Below are positions 1 through 9,186 of a DNA stretch of 64,000 bases, piece by piece. Source of the stretch: DAIOEK01 sp963708715 (lineage in GTDB: Bacteria > Chloroflexota > Anaerolineae > Anaerolineales > Anaerolineaceae). The stretch spans positions 1 through 64,000 of the forward strand of contig CAVPSU010000001.1 in NCBI GenBank assembly GCA_963708715.1. The letters are read 5' to 3'. The translations under genes were made by a program, and so were the position numbers. The notes beneath the pieces were generated by a model that made no database searches, had not been told where the DNA came from, and saw only the letters and a list, made by a program, of their open reading frames with translations. How positions within the stretch are numbered: position 1 is the stretch's first letter; the number at the start of each line of letters is the position of its first letter.

Positions 1-1200
1 GCCTCTGATCCACTGAATCACATGGAACCCACCCAAGGTGACATATGGGTCACATGTGATGATTGGTTATGGTTGCATGTAGATGATTGTTTTGCTGTAG
101 CTGGAAGTGGTAATATTTCTATTGTGTTTAACATGAAAACTCTCAGGTGCAGTTACACGTTTCTCTGTACATGCTGTGAGAGTTAATTGCCAAGGTGCAA
201 ACCCAACTCATCCTTCAGGCTATATCTGTTATACATATGAAAGCCACACATACACTTTATCTTTATTGATTTGAACACCAAAACCTTCCCAAGGCCAGAT
301 ATACCAAGTTTTTGTTGTAAGTGTATGTGGACCACATTTTACACAGCTTGGTGTCAGGGTTAATGTTTCCATGGCATAACCTTGACATCTTTACAGTTCC
401 CAGCATTTGCAGTGGCAAGGGGGTTGTATGAAATGAATTACAATGTGGGAGCAAAGTGAGTTCAGAATGAGGTCAAGTCAGAACAAGAAAGGTATAGTGA
501 GAATTACCCAGCATTTATTATATTTGTGTCTATTTTGCTATGTGCATGGCTCTGTCAGGATGGTCATTCACAGATCATTGAGACATATGGGTGCAGTGGG
601 ACTAGCTAATTATTTTTTCCCATTGTGGGTACCACATTTATGTTAAGGGGTATATTGGGTGAGGTGACAAGTTGATTTTTATGCTAAACATAAAAAATTA
701 AGAGGGCCAAGGCGATGAAGTGTTAAGTGCCACTGTATGGGATTTCTAGCTGATGATAACATTGCAAAACCGGGTACTTCCATAAATGTGATAAAACCTT
801 TGTTGAGTTGAAATCTGTGTTTCACTGAAAATTTTTGGTGTAGTTGATTTTCCATTGATATAATGTTGCACACACAAGTTTAGTTTTTGATACCCCTGTT
901 TAAGAGGTGTGGCATTTACCTATATATTGGCTTGAGCACATCTGTCCCATGTGCATATAGTGATTTGAATGCATTATCCGGTTTTTCACAATCCAACACA
1001 CGCAAACCCATCACCCATATCCAAGAAGACCATAGCAATTGCTTTATTCATAGTCATTATATTTTATTAATAACCTTTGTTGTCTACTTTACCAGTTTTG
1101 GGTTAAATGTAGGCATACAATTCGTTTTAAAGACCCATCCCTCCTTGTGCCACCAATCTGCTGGTGCACCCTTCCACAGCCCCCAGATTGGTTAACTTTC
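1..1200. other. CpG-depleted, gene-less segment of foreign appearance
   Basis: By hand count this stretch has only 6 CpG dinucleotides in 1200 bases, while the next 420 bases have 15. TpG and CpA are abundant, and no reading frame has a ribosome site or a recognisable product. The first 61 codons read open in frame 1 up to a TAA at 184-186. They contain a W-V-T-C ... C pattern faintly like a retroviral envelope surface unit, but this is too weak to name. CpG loss of this kind is typical of vertebrate DNA. I infer either a chimeric join or host contamination, or an AT-rich foreign island. I see no bacterial feature in it. Confidence 0.5.
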
Positions 1201-1389
1201 ATTTAATTTTGCTGACAAGAACTCGGTTAGGTCGGACTAACATTTTCCTAGAACTGCAGGCCCGTTATTTGTTTGTAAAACTTTGAGAAAAGGCTTCCTG
1301 TTGTTGCCTCTGTTAATTGATGATTAATTTCTTTTCCACTACTATTATGTAGTATAGAGCTGTAGGTAGAAAAAGAGATACGACTGTTT

Positions 1390-2006
1390 TAAATCCACTA
1401 GCGCCTTTGCACAACCCATCGCCTTCGCCGTTATAGCTGGTGATGTGTCGTGATTTTCGATGAAACGTTAGCAATCCCTGTTCCTATTTAAACTTTGCGG
1501 GCTTGAATGGCGTTGACCTTGGATAAACCAGGTGCACCAATCCAATTAAATCGTGAATGTAGATATCTAATAGTTGGATACTTTATTAACCGATGTTGCA
1601 ATTAGCTCTGTGGATCTAAAATGTTCTGGTTTTTCAAGTCCTGTACACCAACAAATCCTTCGATGGCATCCATCCAACCCGCTTCAGCGTTCAGACCAGT
1701 AAAAAGCAATTTGTCTACATTCTTCAATAAAGCCACATCATCCACAAACATCTTATGTGCTTTAAATAGATCTGTCTCACCAGTTTTGATGTTTACAGCG
1801 AGTTTCGCTTCAACTGAAGATATTTCTTCTTTTGCCTTTGTTCTGGCAACCTGTAATCGCTGACGTTCCACTTCAGGAATGTGATCAAAAGATCGGGGAA
1901 ATGAGAGTTCTTTTGTATTCCAAATTTCTACTCGCCCGGAAGCCAGTCCTGGCGCAGCTGGAATACCCATCAGGTGACCTTTTGATAACTGTTTAAAAAA
2001 TTCCAT
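1390..2006 (-). pseudogene. ptsI: PTS enzyme I (PEP-protein phosphotransferase), truncated and decayed remnant
   Basis: Enzyme I takes phosphate from phosphoenolpyruvate and passes it to HPr. Only the first ~130 residues are open (2006 to the TAA at 1602); the family is normally about 570. They match the enzyme I N-terminus: G-I-P-A-A-P-G-L-A-S-G near residue 14, then F-K-A-H-K-M-F and L-N-A-E-A-G-W. Past the stop, homology seems to continue in shifted frames. Around 1395-1450 the minus strand reads T-S-P-A-I-T-A-K-A-M-G, close to the T-S-H-T-A-I-x-A-R-x-x-G motif that surrounds the active histidine, but with that part damaged. No PEP-binding TIM barrel follows before the CpG-poor segment. 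It lies 18 bases after HPr. It may be a true pseudogene or poor sequence at a contig edge. Confidence 0.7.
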
Positions 2007-2024
2007 TGTTATCCAAACTCAACA

Positions 2025-2297
2025 TTAATGATCCAAGCCAAATTCAATCAAAGCCGTTAGGTTTTCGAGCGCTTTCTGTTCATCCTCGCCTTCGATTCGT
2101 AACTCGATTTGATGATCCATTTCAACACCCAGGGTAAGGACGTTCAATATACTTTTTGCATCGACCCATTCGCTATTTGTTGTCAGATTACGAATGGAGA
2201 TATCAGCGGATAATTGGCTAGTTTGTTCCACGAATAAAGCTGCCGGACGGGCGTGTAAGCCAGCGTCAGTAGTGATTCGCATTGTCACTTGTCTCAT
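2025..2297 (-). CDS. ptsH: Phosphocarrier protein HPr
   Basis: HPr is the small cytoplasmic phosphocarrier that receives phosphate from enzyme I and gives it to the IIA proteins. I start it at the ATG at 2297 (AGGTG five bases upstream) instead of the GTG six bases earlier. This places the catalytic histidine of G-L-H-A-R-P-A exactly at residue 15, as in the family. The regulatory-serine region is present as A-K-S-I-L-N-V-L-T-L-G, with Ser at residue 49, so HPr-kinase control remains possible. It is 90 residues, a normal length. It sits between the SIS gene and the enzyme I remnant, so the locus originally carried its own general PTS proteins. Confidence 0.93.
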   Translation of the reverse strand: MRQVTMRITTDAGLHARPAALFVEQTSQLSADISIRNLTTNSEWVDAKSILNVLTLGVEMDHQIELRIEGEDEQKALENLTALIEFGLDH

Positions 2298-2344
2298 GTA
2301 CACACCTTATTATTTCAATAATATACGTTTATTAACCCCCGTAA

Positions 2345-3118
2345 TTACAGATAAAATATATGGTCTTTATATTTATCTAAGAGGTGAGCATTGTACTCTT
2401 TACCACCGTCCACGTTACCGGCAAGGTAGATCGGAGGGGTGATTCCGCGGTGTAACAATTCCTGGATCGACGCGGCTACCATAGCCTGCAGTATGGCGAT
2501 GCTGGTGACACCGGATGCCGGACAAAACTTTTGTGGAATGCCCTCCGCTTTAAGTATCGCATCACCTTTGGCAACTTTATTATCCAAAACAACATCTGCA
2601 AAATCATGCATCTTTTTACCTGATATGTGACGAGATTCTACTCCATCAGCATACTCTCTGGATGTAAGTCCGATAACCTTAAGACCGCGTTGTTTTCCAA
2701 TTTGTGCCATTTCAATAGGGACAGCATTACGACCGGATACTGACACTAAAATGAGGACGTCTCCGGATTTGAGCGGATAGGTATCATACAAGGCTTGCGC
2801 GAAACCGGAAAGCTTTTCAATCTCTGAGGATAGTGTTGCTGGTCGAGTATCCATTGCTGCAATCCCTGGTCCGTAAATTGGATTGATCAGCATCAGACCA
2901 CCCGCCCTGTATACCAGATCCTGGATTGGAAGTGACGAATGAGTGCAGCCAAATGCGAAAAGGTTGTGCCCCCCTTCAACGGCATCCGCAATCAACATTG
3001 CTGCTTTTTGGATTGAAGGACCTTCTTCTGATGCGATTCTCTGAAGCAAATTAATGACCCCGGAAAGGTAATCCTGAAAATAATCGGTTTCGGTTCGAAT
3101 AGGATCTATTCTGTTCAT
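2345..3118 (-). CDS. SIS-domain sugar-phosphate binding protein (UPF0309-like)
   Basis: This 257-residue cytoplasmic protein has a single sugar-isomerase (SIS) fold. Visible landmarks are F-A-F-G-C-T-H-S-S near residue 55, V-S-V-S-G-R-N near residue 127 (the phosphosugar-binding serine loop) and L-A-G-N-V-D-G-G near the C-terminus. These fit the UPF0309 / phosphoheptose-isomerase-like group often found in PTS sugar operons. The exact reaction is unknown; a sugar-phosphate isomerase, epimerase or etherase step is likely. It starts 11 bases after nagA and is presumably co-transcribed with it, which points to a 6-phosphorylated amino sugar as ligand. Confidence 0.8.
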   Translation of the reverse strand: MNRIDPIRTETDYFQDYLSGVINLLQRIASEEGPSIQKAAMLIADAVEGGHNLFAFGCTHSSLPIQDLVYRAGGLMLINPIYGPGIAAMDTRPATLSSEIEKLSGFAQALYDTYPLKSGDVLILVSVSGRNAVPIEMAQIGKQRGLKVIGLTSREYADGVESRHISGKKMHDFADVVLDNKVAKGDAILKAEGIPQKFCPASGVTSIAILQAMVAASIQELLHRGITPPIYLAGNVDGGKEYNAHLLDKYKDHIFYL

Positions 3119-3129
3119 TTTATGTTCCT

Positions 3130-4299
3130 TTATAATTTGTAGTCGTTAGATCGATAAAGAACTTGCCCGGCAATTACTACTGCCTTGATATTCATTTCCA
3201 TATCCGTTATCAGAATATCTGCATCTGCGCCAGGTCTAATTTCACCTTTGACACCAGCCAAACCTAACGCGGTCGCAGGTGTCAAAGTAGCTAATCGAAC
3301 TGCCTGATTGATGGAGATATCAGAAAACTGGAGTATATTTTTCACAGCTTTGTCCAAGGTAAGGGTACTTCCAGCTAAACCACCAGCAATAGTGCGTGCA
3401 ATTCCTCCCTGAACTGTAATTGACTGTCCAGCCAATTCATACTTCCCATCATTCATCCCTGCGGCACGAATAGCATCGGTCACTAGAATGGTACGATCTA
3501 CACCTTTAATCTTTATAACCATCCGCAGGATATCAGGGTGAACATGGGTGCCATCGGCAATAATTTCACAGAAAATTCGATCGTCAGCCAGTAACGCCCC
3601 GACCGTGCCGAGGTCGCGGTGATGTAGTCCAGCCATCCCATTGAATGTGTGAGTTGAAAGATTTAAACCTGCATTAGCCGCAGTATGGATCTGTAGAGGA
3701 GTTGCCGCGGTATGTCCTGCAGAAAGCCGAATCCCGTTACTGACTCCATAGTTGATCAGGTCAATCGCGCCTGGTAACTCCGGCGCAATCGTCATAGAGC
3801 GGATTACTCCCGAACTAAACCAGCTCATATATTCCGTCGGATCTGGATCTCGCAACCACTTCGACAGATGAGCACCACGATGGGTATCACTGAGGTAGGG
3901 TCCTTCTAGGTGCATCCCAAGACATTGCGCCCCAGTAAGTGCCGTTTTATTTCCGGCAACATTTTCGATTGCCTTTGTTATCACTTCAAAAGATTGTGAT
4001 CCGGTTGTTGGGAGAAAAGAGGTAACTCCGTGTTCAAGAAAGAATGTCGACATCACTTCAAGCCCGTGATGAGTGGCATCCATGGTATCGCTGCCTGATC
4101 CACCATGAACGTGTATATCGATCAGTCCAGGCATGACCAGGAAGTCAGATGCATCAAGGATTTTTGTTTGACTAGGTGAAGAGGGTAATTGGTCACGGGG
4201 CTCGATCGCTACGATTCGACCATCTTCAATAATGATGACTGCATCGTCGATCGATCGATCAGGGCTTATGATCGTGCCACACTAAATCCAGGTGCGCAT
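3130..4299 (-). CDS. nagA: N-acetylglucosamine/galactosamine-6-phosphate deacetylase, interrupted by an in-frame TAG at codon 6
   Basis: NagA/AgaA removes acetate from N-acetylhexosamine 6-phosphate. The metal-dependent amidohydrolase motifs are clear: P-G-L-I-D-I-H-V-H-G-G, H-L-E-G-P-Y, S-A-G-H-T, and V-T-D-A-I-R-A-A-G. The natural start is the ATG at 4297-4299, with GGAG seven bases upstream, followed by M-R-T-W-I, then TAG at 4282-4284, then an unbroken family-like N-terminus (G-T-I-I-S-P-D ... V-I-I-I-E-D-G-R-I). No ATG, GTG or TTG occurs in frame between the TAG and the ATG at 4134, so restarting there would lose the first ~55 residues of the small beta domain while keeping the catalytic barrel. 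TAG is an ordinary stop elsewhere in the window, so recoding is unlikely. Either the gene is being lost or this is a sequence error. Confidence 0.82.
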
Positions 4300-4321
4300 C
4301 TGTATTCTCCACTTGATAAGA

Positions 4322-4367
4322 ACCCCCTCCTCCTGCTCTATAAGAGACAATTTAAAGAGGAGGGGGT
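4322..4367 (-). terminator. Stem-loop between PTS IIC and nagA
   Basis: Perfect 10-bp arms ACCCCCTCCT (4322-4331) and AGGAGGGGGT (4358-4367) enclose a 26-base loop, just after the IIC stop and just before the nagA ribosome site. There is no strong T-run on the minus strand, so it may be a processing or attenuation hairpin instead of a full terminator. Confidence 0.5.
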
Positions 4368-4397
4368 CTTGGTAGATATTCTAGAGTATAACTTTTG

Positions 4398-5849
4398 TTA
4401 CTTTTTTACGCCCTCAGTTTCAAGGGCTGGAGCTAATGATTTGGCGCTCTTCCGAGTGAGATAGAATGCCAAGACAATGACGAGGGCTACGAGCACCAGT
4501 GTTACAAGTGCGATGGCGACTGGGCTTGCGTTCGGTAGACCAAATAGATTCATGACTGCCCATATGACTATACCCGGGATGATCGCGTCTGGACTGGTGA
4601 ATCCGAGAGCAGTCGCTCCAAGGGCAGTCATATCTCCAAATACCTGGAATTTGTAGGTAAAGCTGATCATGAACCAGCCTAAGAAGCCCCACAAGAAACC
4701 GCCCAGGATCGCACCACGTTTTCCACCAGTAGCATTACCGAAGATCGCGCCGGCGCCGCTGGCGAAGAAGGCTGCAATCATACTGGGGAGAGGTACAGGC
4801 CAGCCTATAAGCGCCAACAGGATCATACCAAGAACCTGGCCGATAGTTCCTGTAATCAGACCGATAATGAGGGAATTCGGGGCAAACGGGTAGATCACGG
4901 GGCAATCTAGAGCAGGTATTGCGCCTGGGATGACTCGTTCCGCAATACCTTTGAAAGCGGGGATAATCTCGCCAATCAGCATCCGTACGCCCTGAAGCAG
5001 TACCAAAACACCTGCGGTAAAGCCCATAGCCTGAAGTAAGGTGAAGACCAGCCAGTTCTGACCACCGCTAATCTTTTCCTGGAAGCCTGCAATACCAACC
5101 TGTGATACAGCCATTATAGCTGCTACAAGAGATACGATGATCATGATGATGGCGATGGAGATTGCCATATCTCGGAAGAAGTTAAATTTATCAGAGAATT
5201 GGATCTTTTCTGCAGAATCGTTTTTGTCACCAAACAGCTTGCCAGCCCATGCTCCGACCATATTGAGCAAGGTTTGGCCATGACCGAACGCGATCGTGTT
5301 ACTACCAGTGATCTGGCGCATAACTGGTTGAGCAAGCGCCGGAGCGAGCGTCATATACACGCCATCCACAATCGAGGCCAAAAATACAGTCCAGAAAAGT
5401 GATAGACCGAATGAATGGAAGAGGATAGCGAAAGCGCCAGCATGAATCCAAATCATATGACCGGTTAGATAAATGTATTTAAATCGGGTGATTCTTGCCA
5501 TCAAGAGGTGAATGACATAACCGAACAACATGGTCCAGGCAATGGCAGCACCGAGTTCAGCAATATTGGCACTTTGAACAGCTCCAATCACCCCTTCGTC
5601 AAATGTTACGAAAGTAGTGAACCCGCCAGCTGGGATACCCGTCTCAAACATGGTTTGGATAGGTATAAGAGCATTTATCAATGCACCAATACCGACCGAC
5701 ATAATGAGTAATCCCAGGATAGTTTTAAATGTGCCGGAGATGACTTCGCCTGCATTTTTTCGTTGCACCAACAAACCAACCAGAGCAATGAGACCTAAGA
5801 TGACGGCTGGGACTTTAATTAGGTCAATGAGAAATAGTAGAACTTGCAT
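4398..5849 (-). CDS. PTS sugar transporter IIC, ascorbate (UlaA/SgaT) family
   Basis: This is the membrane channel of a phosphotransferase system, moving a sugar into the cell while it is phosphorylated by IIB. The 483-residue protein has about eleven hydrophobic segments and UlaA-like blocks (G-G-F-T-T-F-V-T-F-D-E-G near residue 75, T-G-H-M-I-W-I-H-A-G near 130). AGGAG lies nine bases upstream of the ATG. It follows IIB and IIA and precedes nagA. Family members carry L-ascorbate or related compounds, but the deacetylase and the tagatose-type enzymes of the locus argue for an N-acetylhexosamine here. This substrate assignment is inference. Confidence 0.88.
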   Translation of the reverse strand: MQVLLFLIDLIKVPAVILGLIALVGLLVQRKNAGEVISGTFKTILGLLIMSVGIGALINALIPIQTMFETGIPAGGFTTFVTFDEGVIGAVQSANIAELGAAIAWTMLFGYVIHLLMARITRFKYIYLTGHMIWIHAGAFAILFHSFGLSLFWTVFLASIVDGVYMTLAPALAQPVMRQITGSNTIAFGHGQTLLNMVGAWAGKLFGDKNDSAEKIQFSDKFNFFRDMAISIAIIMIIVSLVAAIMAVSQVGIAGFQEKISGGQNWLVFTLLQAMGFTAGVLVLLQGVRMLIGEIIPAFKGIAERVIPGAIPALDCPVIYPFAPNSLIIGLITGTIGQVLGMILLALIGWPVPLPSMIAAFFASGAGAIFGNATGGKRGAILGGFLWGFLGWFMISFTYKFQVFGDMTALGATALGFTSPDAIIPGIVIWAVMNLFGLPNASPVAIALVTLVLVALVIVLAFYLTRKSAKSLAPALETEGVKK

Positions 5850-6024
5850 TTTGACACTCTCCTAAACATGATTGAATAAATTGAGTGCGGCTGAAGCTAG
5901 GCTTTCAGACTTGGAAATCTACTAGGTTTTTAGTAGAAGTGGTGAATGACCTTCGTTGACTTTTCCTGGCAATTCAATTTCGCTCTTTTTCCATACACCT
6001 CCATATCACCCCAAGCTTGGGTCC

Positions 6025-6312
6025 TTATTTTGACTTCTGTTCGAATTCATGGATCGCCGCTAAGATCTTTTCTTTGATTTCCTGCTTATCGACCAGGTTT
6101 CGTATCAGAACTACGATCGTATCCACATTCTTTAGGTGCATTGCCATATCGGATGCAGCAACTATTATGTCTGCGTTCTGGCCTTTAAAACTACCCAGAT
6201 CCCATGGCAAGGTTTCAGCCTTGATATTTTCAGCTTTAAGAATGTCATCTATGAACAATTTAAGCATCATACTTGTCCCGAAACCCATTCCACATAATGT
6301 AGCAATACGCAT
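6025..6312 (-). CDS. PTS sugar transporter IIB (SgaB/lactose-ascorbate type)
   Basis: IIB carries the phosphocysteine that hands phosphate to the incoming sugar. The P-loop C-G-M-G-F-G-T-S has its active cysteine at residue 8, and the 95-residue length is normal. AGGAG five bases before the ATG is a strong ribosome site. It lies 39 bases after IIA and 175 bases before IIC. That gap holds a CCCAAGCTTGGG palindrome and a TCTACTA/TAGTAGA hairpin (about 5919-5938), which could tune expression of IIC. Confidence 0.9.
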   Translation of the reverse strand: MRIATLCGMGFGTSMMLKLFIDDILKAENIKAETLPWDLGSFKGQNADIIVAASDMAMHLKNVDTIVVLIRNLVDKQEIKEKILAAIHEFEQKSK

Positions 6313-6351
6313 TTGTGCTCCTTTATTTACCTCGATGTTTTATACTACCGG

Positions 6352-6849
6352 TTAGGGGTTGCCATCCCATGATTGGATCACATTGAATAATTGATCATCG
6401 GTCTTACTGGCTCGCAGTTTTGTCAAGCTCGTAGGATCGCTCAAAAGACCAGCAAGATTTTGGAGAGCTTGGATATGGCTACTCTTATCTGTAGCTCCTA
6501 ATACGAAAACAAGATCAACCGGGTCATTTTGTGTATGCCCGAATGGAACCGGCGTCAACAGAGTAACCAAACCAAAACAAGGTTCATTCACACCATCCTC
6601 GGGGCGGGCATGAAGTAGGACAATTCCAGGTGAAATAACAGCGTATGGTCCTAGATCACGGATTACTTTTTCCATAGCGTCAACGTAGCTTTGATTAATG
6701 CTCCCAATGTTAACGAGCAGTTGTCCGGCGATCTGAATAGCGTCCTGCCAATTCTGGGCAGATACCAAAGCTCGAACCGCTTCGCGTTTAAATATCTTCT
6801 TGAGTTGATTTGAAATCATGGGGTTGGATGTGCGGTTTTCTTTAGTCAT
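6352..6849 (-). CDS. PTS sugar transporter IIA (mannitol/fructose/ascorbate type)
   Basis: This 165-residue IIA accepts phosphate from HPr and gives it to IIB. The active histidine is His80 in G-I-V-L-L-H-A-R-P-E-D-G-V. The downstream V-P-F-G-H-T-Q-N-D-P-V-D-L-V-F-V-L-G block is typical of the EIIA type 2 fold. It is the first gene of the minus-strand PTS operon. It resembles the C-terminal domain of the neighbouring regulator, so the two may share phosphate or have arisen by duplication. There is no clear Shine-Dalgarno site, and the start codon overlaps an AT-rich palindrome. Confidence 0.88.
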   Translation of the reverse strand: MTKENRTSNPMISNQLKKIFKREAVRALVSAQNWQDAIQIAGQLLVNIGSINQSYVDAMEKVIRDLGPYAVISPGIVLLHARPEDGVNEPCFGLVTLLTPVPFGHTQNDPVDLVFVLGATDKSSHIQALQNLAGLLSDPTSLTKLRASKTDDQLFNVIQSWDGNP

Positions 6850-6869
6850 TTATTTGTATCCAAATAAAT
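6848..6869 (-). promoter_or_regulatory. AT-rich palindrome overlapping the IIA start codon
   Basis: Perfect 9-bp arms ATTTATTTG (6848-6856) and CAAATAAAT (6861-6869) surround a 4-base loop and overlap the first bases of the IIA start codon. A hairpin here would bury the initiation site; it could equally be a repressor operator. Confidence 0.4.
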
Positions 6870-7123
6870 CATTGTCAGCCTTTTTACAATCCGTAGATCA
6901 CAATTCATTTCTCTTTAAGGAGTGTGACCCTATCCTTATAAGAATAAATATTGAATTATCAGTATCCAAGGAAGGAAATACCAAAATTGATAAGCATTAT
7001 TACTATATCTTTTTAGGAAATGTGAATCAATCCAAAACAAAGAGCAGAATGTATATAATATTTATTGTCGAAATGCGACATTATTTTACATAATATTATT
7101 GGTATGTAAGTAGAAATGGGCTG
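6870..7123 (-). promoter_or_regulatory. Leader/promoter region of the PTS operon
   Basis: This AT-rich interval lies between the regulator's 3' end and the IIA gene, and should hold the operon's promoter. The only clear element is the palindrome TGTCG-AAATG-CGACA at 7066-7080, an operator candidate. I could not fix -10 and -35 boxes with confidence. Confidence 0.35.
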
Positions 7124-7337
7124 TCAATCCACTCTTGCAACAATGGATTCAACTTCTGCTGGCGAATTTGAAGATCTAATCTGGGAGAGTAGTTCTTTGT
7201 CTCCTAACAAATTCACCAACTGTGCCAGAGCCTTCAAATGCGAATGATGATCTACCACACAGATCGCGAACGCCAGCCAAACTGGGTCGTTATGCGGATG
7301 ATGAAAAGGTATGGGTGGATCGAGGGTAACCAGAACT
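7124..7337 (-). pseudogene. Frameshifted C-terminal remainder of the PRD regulator's EIIA domain
   Basis: After the frameshift near 7334-7337, one frame over, the minus strand reads a clean continuation of the EIIA type 2 domain: L-V-T-L-D-P-P-I-P-F-H-H-P-H-N-D-P-V-W-L, then V-V-D-H-H-S-H-L-K-A-L, ending at the TGA at 7124-7126. Removing one T from AGTTCTGG would restore the full domain. It therefore belongs to the preceding gene and is not separate. Confidence 0.85.
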
Positions 7338-9170
7338 CATACAGATCCTATTTACGCCATCATCAGGACGTGCATGTAATAATGCAATTCCTGGTGCCAG
7401 GACTACATACGGTCCATACCGATATACAACTTCCTTCATTGCCTCTGTGTAACGACTACTTACTGCTTGAACATTCTGAAGCAATTCTCCAGTGGCATCG
7501 ATCACAGCTTCCCAGGTTTCCGCCCTTACTCCGAGTCGGATAGTATCGGCTTTCAGTATAGAAGACAAAGAAAGACCAGGATCTCTATTTATGGGGGTGT
7601 CCAAGATTCTTCGGGACGGACCGCGGTTCAGGATGGCGTTTATTCGGATCTGATCCTCATGGGTTAGTAAAGGACTTACTTCCAATGTGACCACATCCGG
7701 AATTTCGACTGGAAGAGTTGTCAATACCAAATCAACCTGGCTAGAGTGCGGCGGATTTTGAGTGACTTTTATAACCGAAGTAACTTCATCAACAATGATT
7801 TCGGGGAATTCTGCTTGTAATCGTGCAACCAAAAGCCAGGCAGTTGCCGTGCCTTCTCCACATACGATCCACACTTTACGTTTGAGTCCCAAATATGGGC
7901 GCATTCGTTCCATCGCCGCACCCAGATGCATGGCGATATAGGCAATTTCCTCAGATGGGATCTGTTGATATATTTGATCGTTCAGGGAGGCAATACTCTT
8001 TTGAACAACACTGATAATATGCGGAAATTGAGCTTGAACAGCATCCTGTAATGGATTATCGATTGGCAGACCATATCGGAGTCGGTTTTTCGCAACTTGA
8101 ATGTGCATCGATAATGCACGTATGAGTTGTTGATCGACTTTTAGGGATGGGTGGAGATACAAGGAAGCATCATCGACAATATGTTGGACAATCTCATGCG
8201 TCTCCATTTGTCCGGTCAAAACTTGTTGTGATTGGGTCATCTCAAAGCGGGAGTGTTGTAATTTTGCTCCAAGGACCTGCCTGCAAAACATCTTGATCTC
8301 CGGCTCTTTCAGAGAAAATGGAGAAGCTACTAATAATTCTTTGATAGCCAAACTTTCTTCATTTTCAAAAGGAATATCTGATACACCAGTTGGTATTTCT
8401 ATAACTTGGTTCTGTCCACTCCTGGACACAGCCAATGCCAAATGACATACCAGCCTTACAAAAGCAACATCTACGAAATGTTTATGAAGCTTTTCCTCCA
8501 TTTTCTTTATAAATCCAGATGCTGATTTCAGATCAAGCGATCGGAGAGTTTCAGTTAGCATCGTATTAAGTAGATTTAAATGCGAACCAGTTTTTATGTC
8601 CGGTTGGATAGTCGCCTCAGCACCCATGGCAAGCAGGGAAATAACACCGATCTTGCTAATATATAACTGGACCATAGCTTCCCGCCAATTGGCTTCGCTT
8701 CCCTGCACCTGCAGTCCAGAATGTGGTTTGATTGTTAAACTAAGGGAAAACTTATCCAGCCATTTCCTTGCCTTATCAACATCTTTAAATAGAGTAGGCC
8801 GCGAAATTCCCAAAACCGGCTCGATTTTTTCAGGCAGAATTGGCGTCTCTTTAACCCGCAGCAACATTAGGATCAAAACATCTACCCTTTCTGCGGGAGA
8901 AAGGTAGAGGAAATAATCATTTTGATTACTTAATTCATGTATAAATTGAATGATATTTGCTGGAGATGTACGGATTTGAATACCATAATTCGGTTTCCGG
9001 ATGAGGTCTGCACCTCTTTCTCCCAACCAAGCCTGAATTGTATCAAGACTGGCTCGCATCATGCGTGGTGTGATACCCAAATGATCTGCGATCTGCCTAA
9101 CCGCAATAGGATCTCTGGTTTGGAGTAAAACCATCAATACATCCCGCGAACGGGTATCCAGATGTGTCAT
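7290..9170 (-). CDS. PRD-domain transcriptional regulator (BglG/MtlR/LicR type), frameshifted near its end
   Basis: This looks like the sugar-responsive regulator of the locus. The order is an HTH_11 domain (about 1-60), a second Mga-like helix-turn-helix (about 85-170), two PTS-regulation domains (about 190-400, with I-A-Y-I-A-M-H-L-G-A-A-M marking PRD2), an EIIB-like domain (V-W-I-V-C-G-E-G-T-A-T-A, near 445), and an EIIA type 2 domain (about 540 on) with its H-A-R-P-D-D-G-V site. The open frame stops 20 residues after that site because of a one-base insertion near 7335; the true end would be 7124. In this family phosphorylation by HPr and IIB controls activity. It is transcribed divergently from agaS and could regulate both sides. 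Confidence 0.87.
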   Translation of the reverse strand: MTHLDTRSRDVLMVLLQTRDPIAVRQIADHLGITPRMMRASLDTIQAWLGERGADLIRKPNYGIQIRTSPANIIQFIHELSNQNDYFLYLSPAERVDVLILMLLRVKETPILPEKIEPVLGISRPTLFKDVDKARKWLDKFSLSLTIKPHSGLQVQGSEANWREAMVQLYISKIGVISLLAMGAEATIQPDIKTGSHLNLLNTMLTETLRSLDLKSASGFIKKMEEKLHKHFVDVAFVRLVCHLALAVSRSGQNQVIEIPTGVSDIPFENEESLAIKELLVASPFSLKEPEIKMFCRQVLGAKLQHSRFEMTQSQQVLTGQMETHEIVQHIVDDASLYLHPSLKVDQQLIRALSMHIQVAKNRLRYGLPIDNPLQDAVQAQFPHIISVVQKSIASLNDQIYQQIPSEEIAYIAMHLGAAMERMRPYLGLKRKVWIVCGEGTATAWLLVARLQAEFPEIIVDEVTSVIKVTQNPPHSSQVDLVLTTLPVEIPDVVTLEVSPLLTHEDQIRINAILNRGPSRRILDTPINRDPGLSLSSILKADTIRLGVRAETWEAVIDATGELLQNVQAVSSRYTEAMKEVVYRYGPYVVLAPGIALLHARPDDGVNRICMSSGYPRSTHTFSSSA

Positions 9171-9186
9171 TGATTTAACACAAAGT

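Noticed and set aside
443..1195. Open frames in the left 1.2 kb (443-646 and 887-1195, plus strand)
   Set aside because: No ribosome sites, no recognisable motifs, and CpG-depleted composition; I treat them as chance frames.
4282..4284. Amber stop recoded as an amino acid (pyrrolysine or suppression) in nagA
   Set aside because: TAG is used as the normal stop in several other genes of the window, and NagA has no reason for a special residue at position 6.
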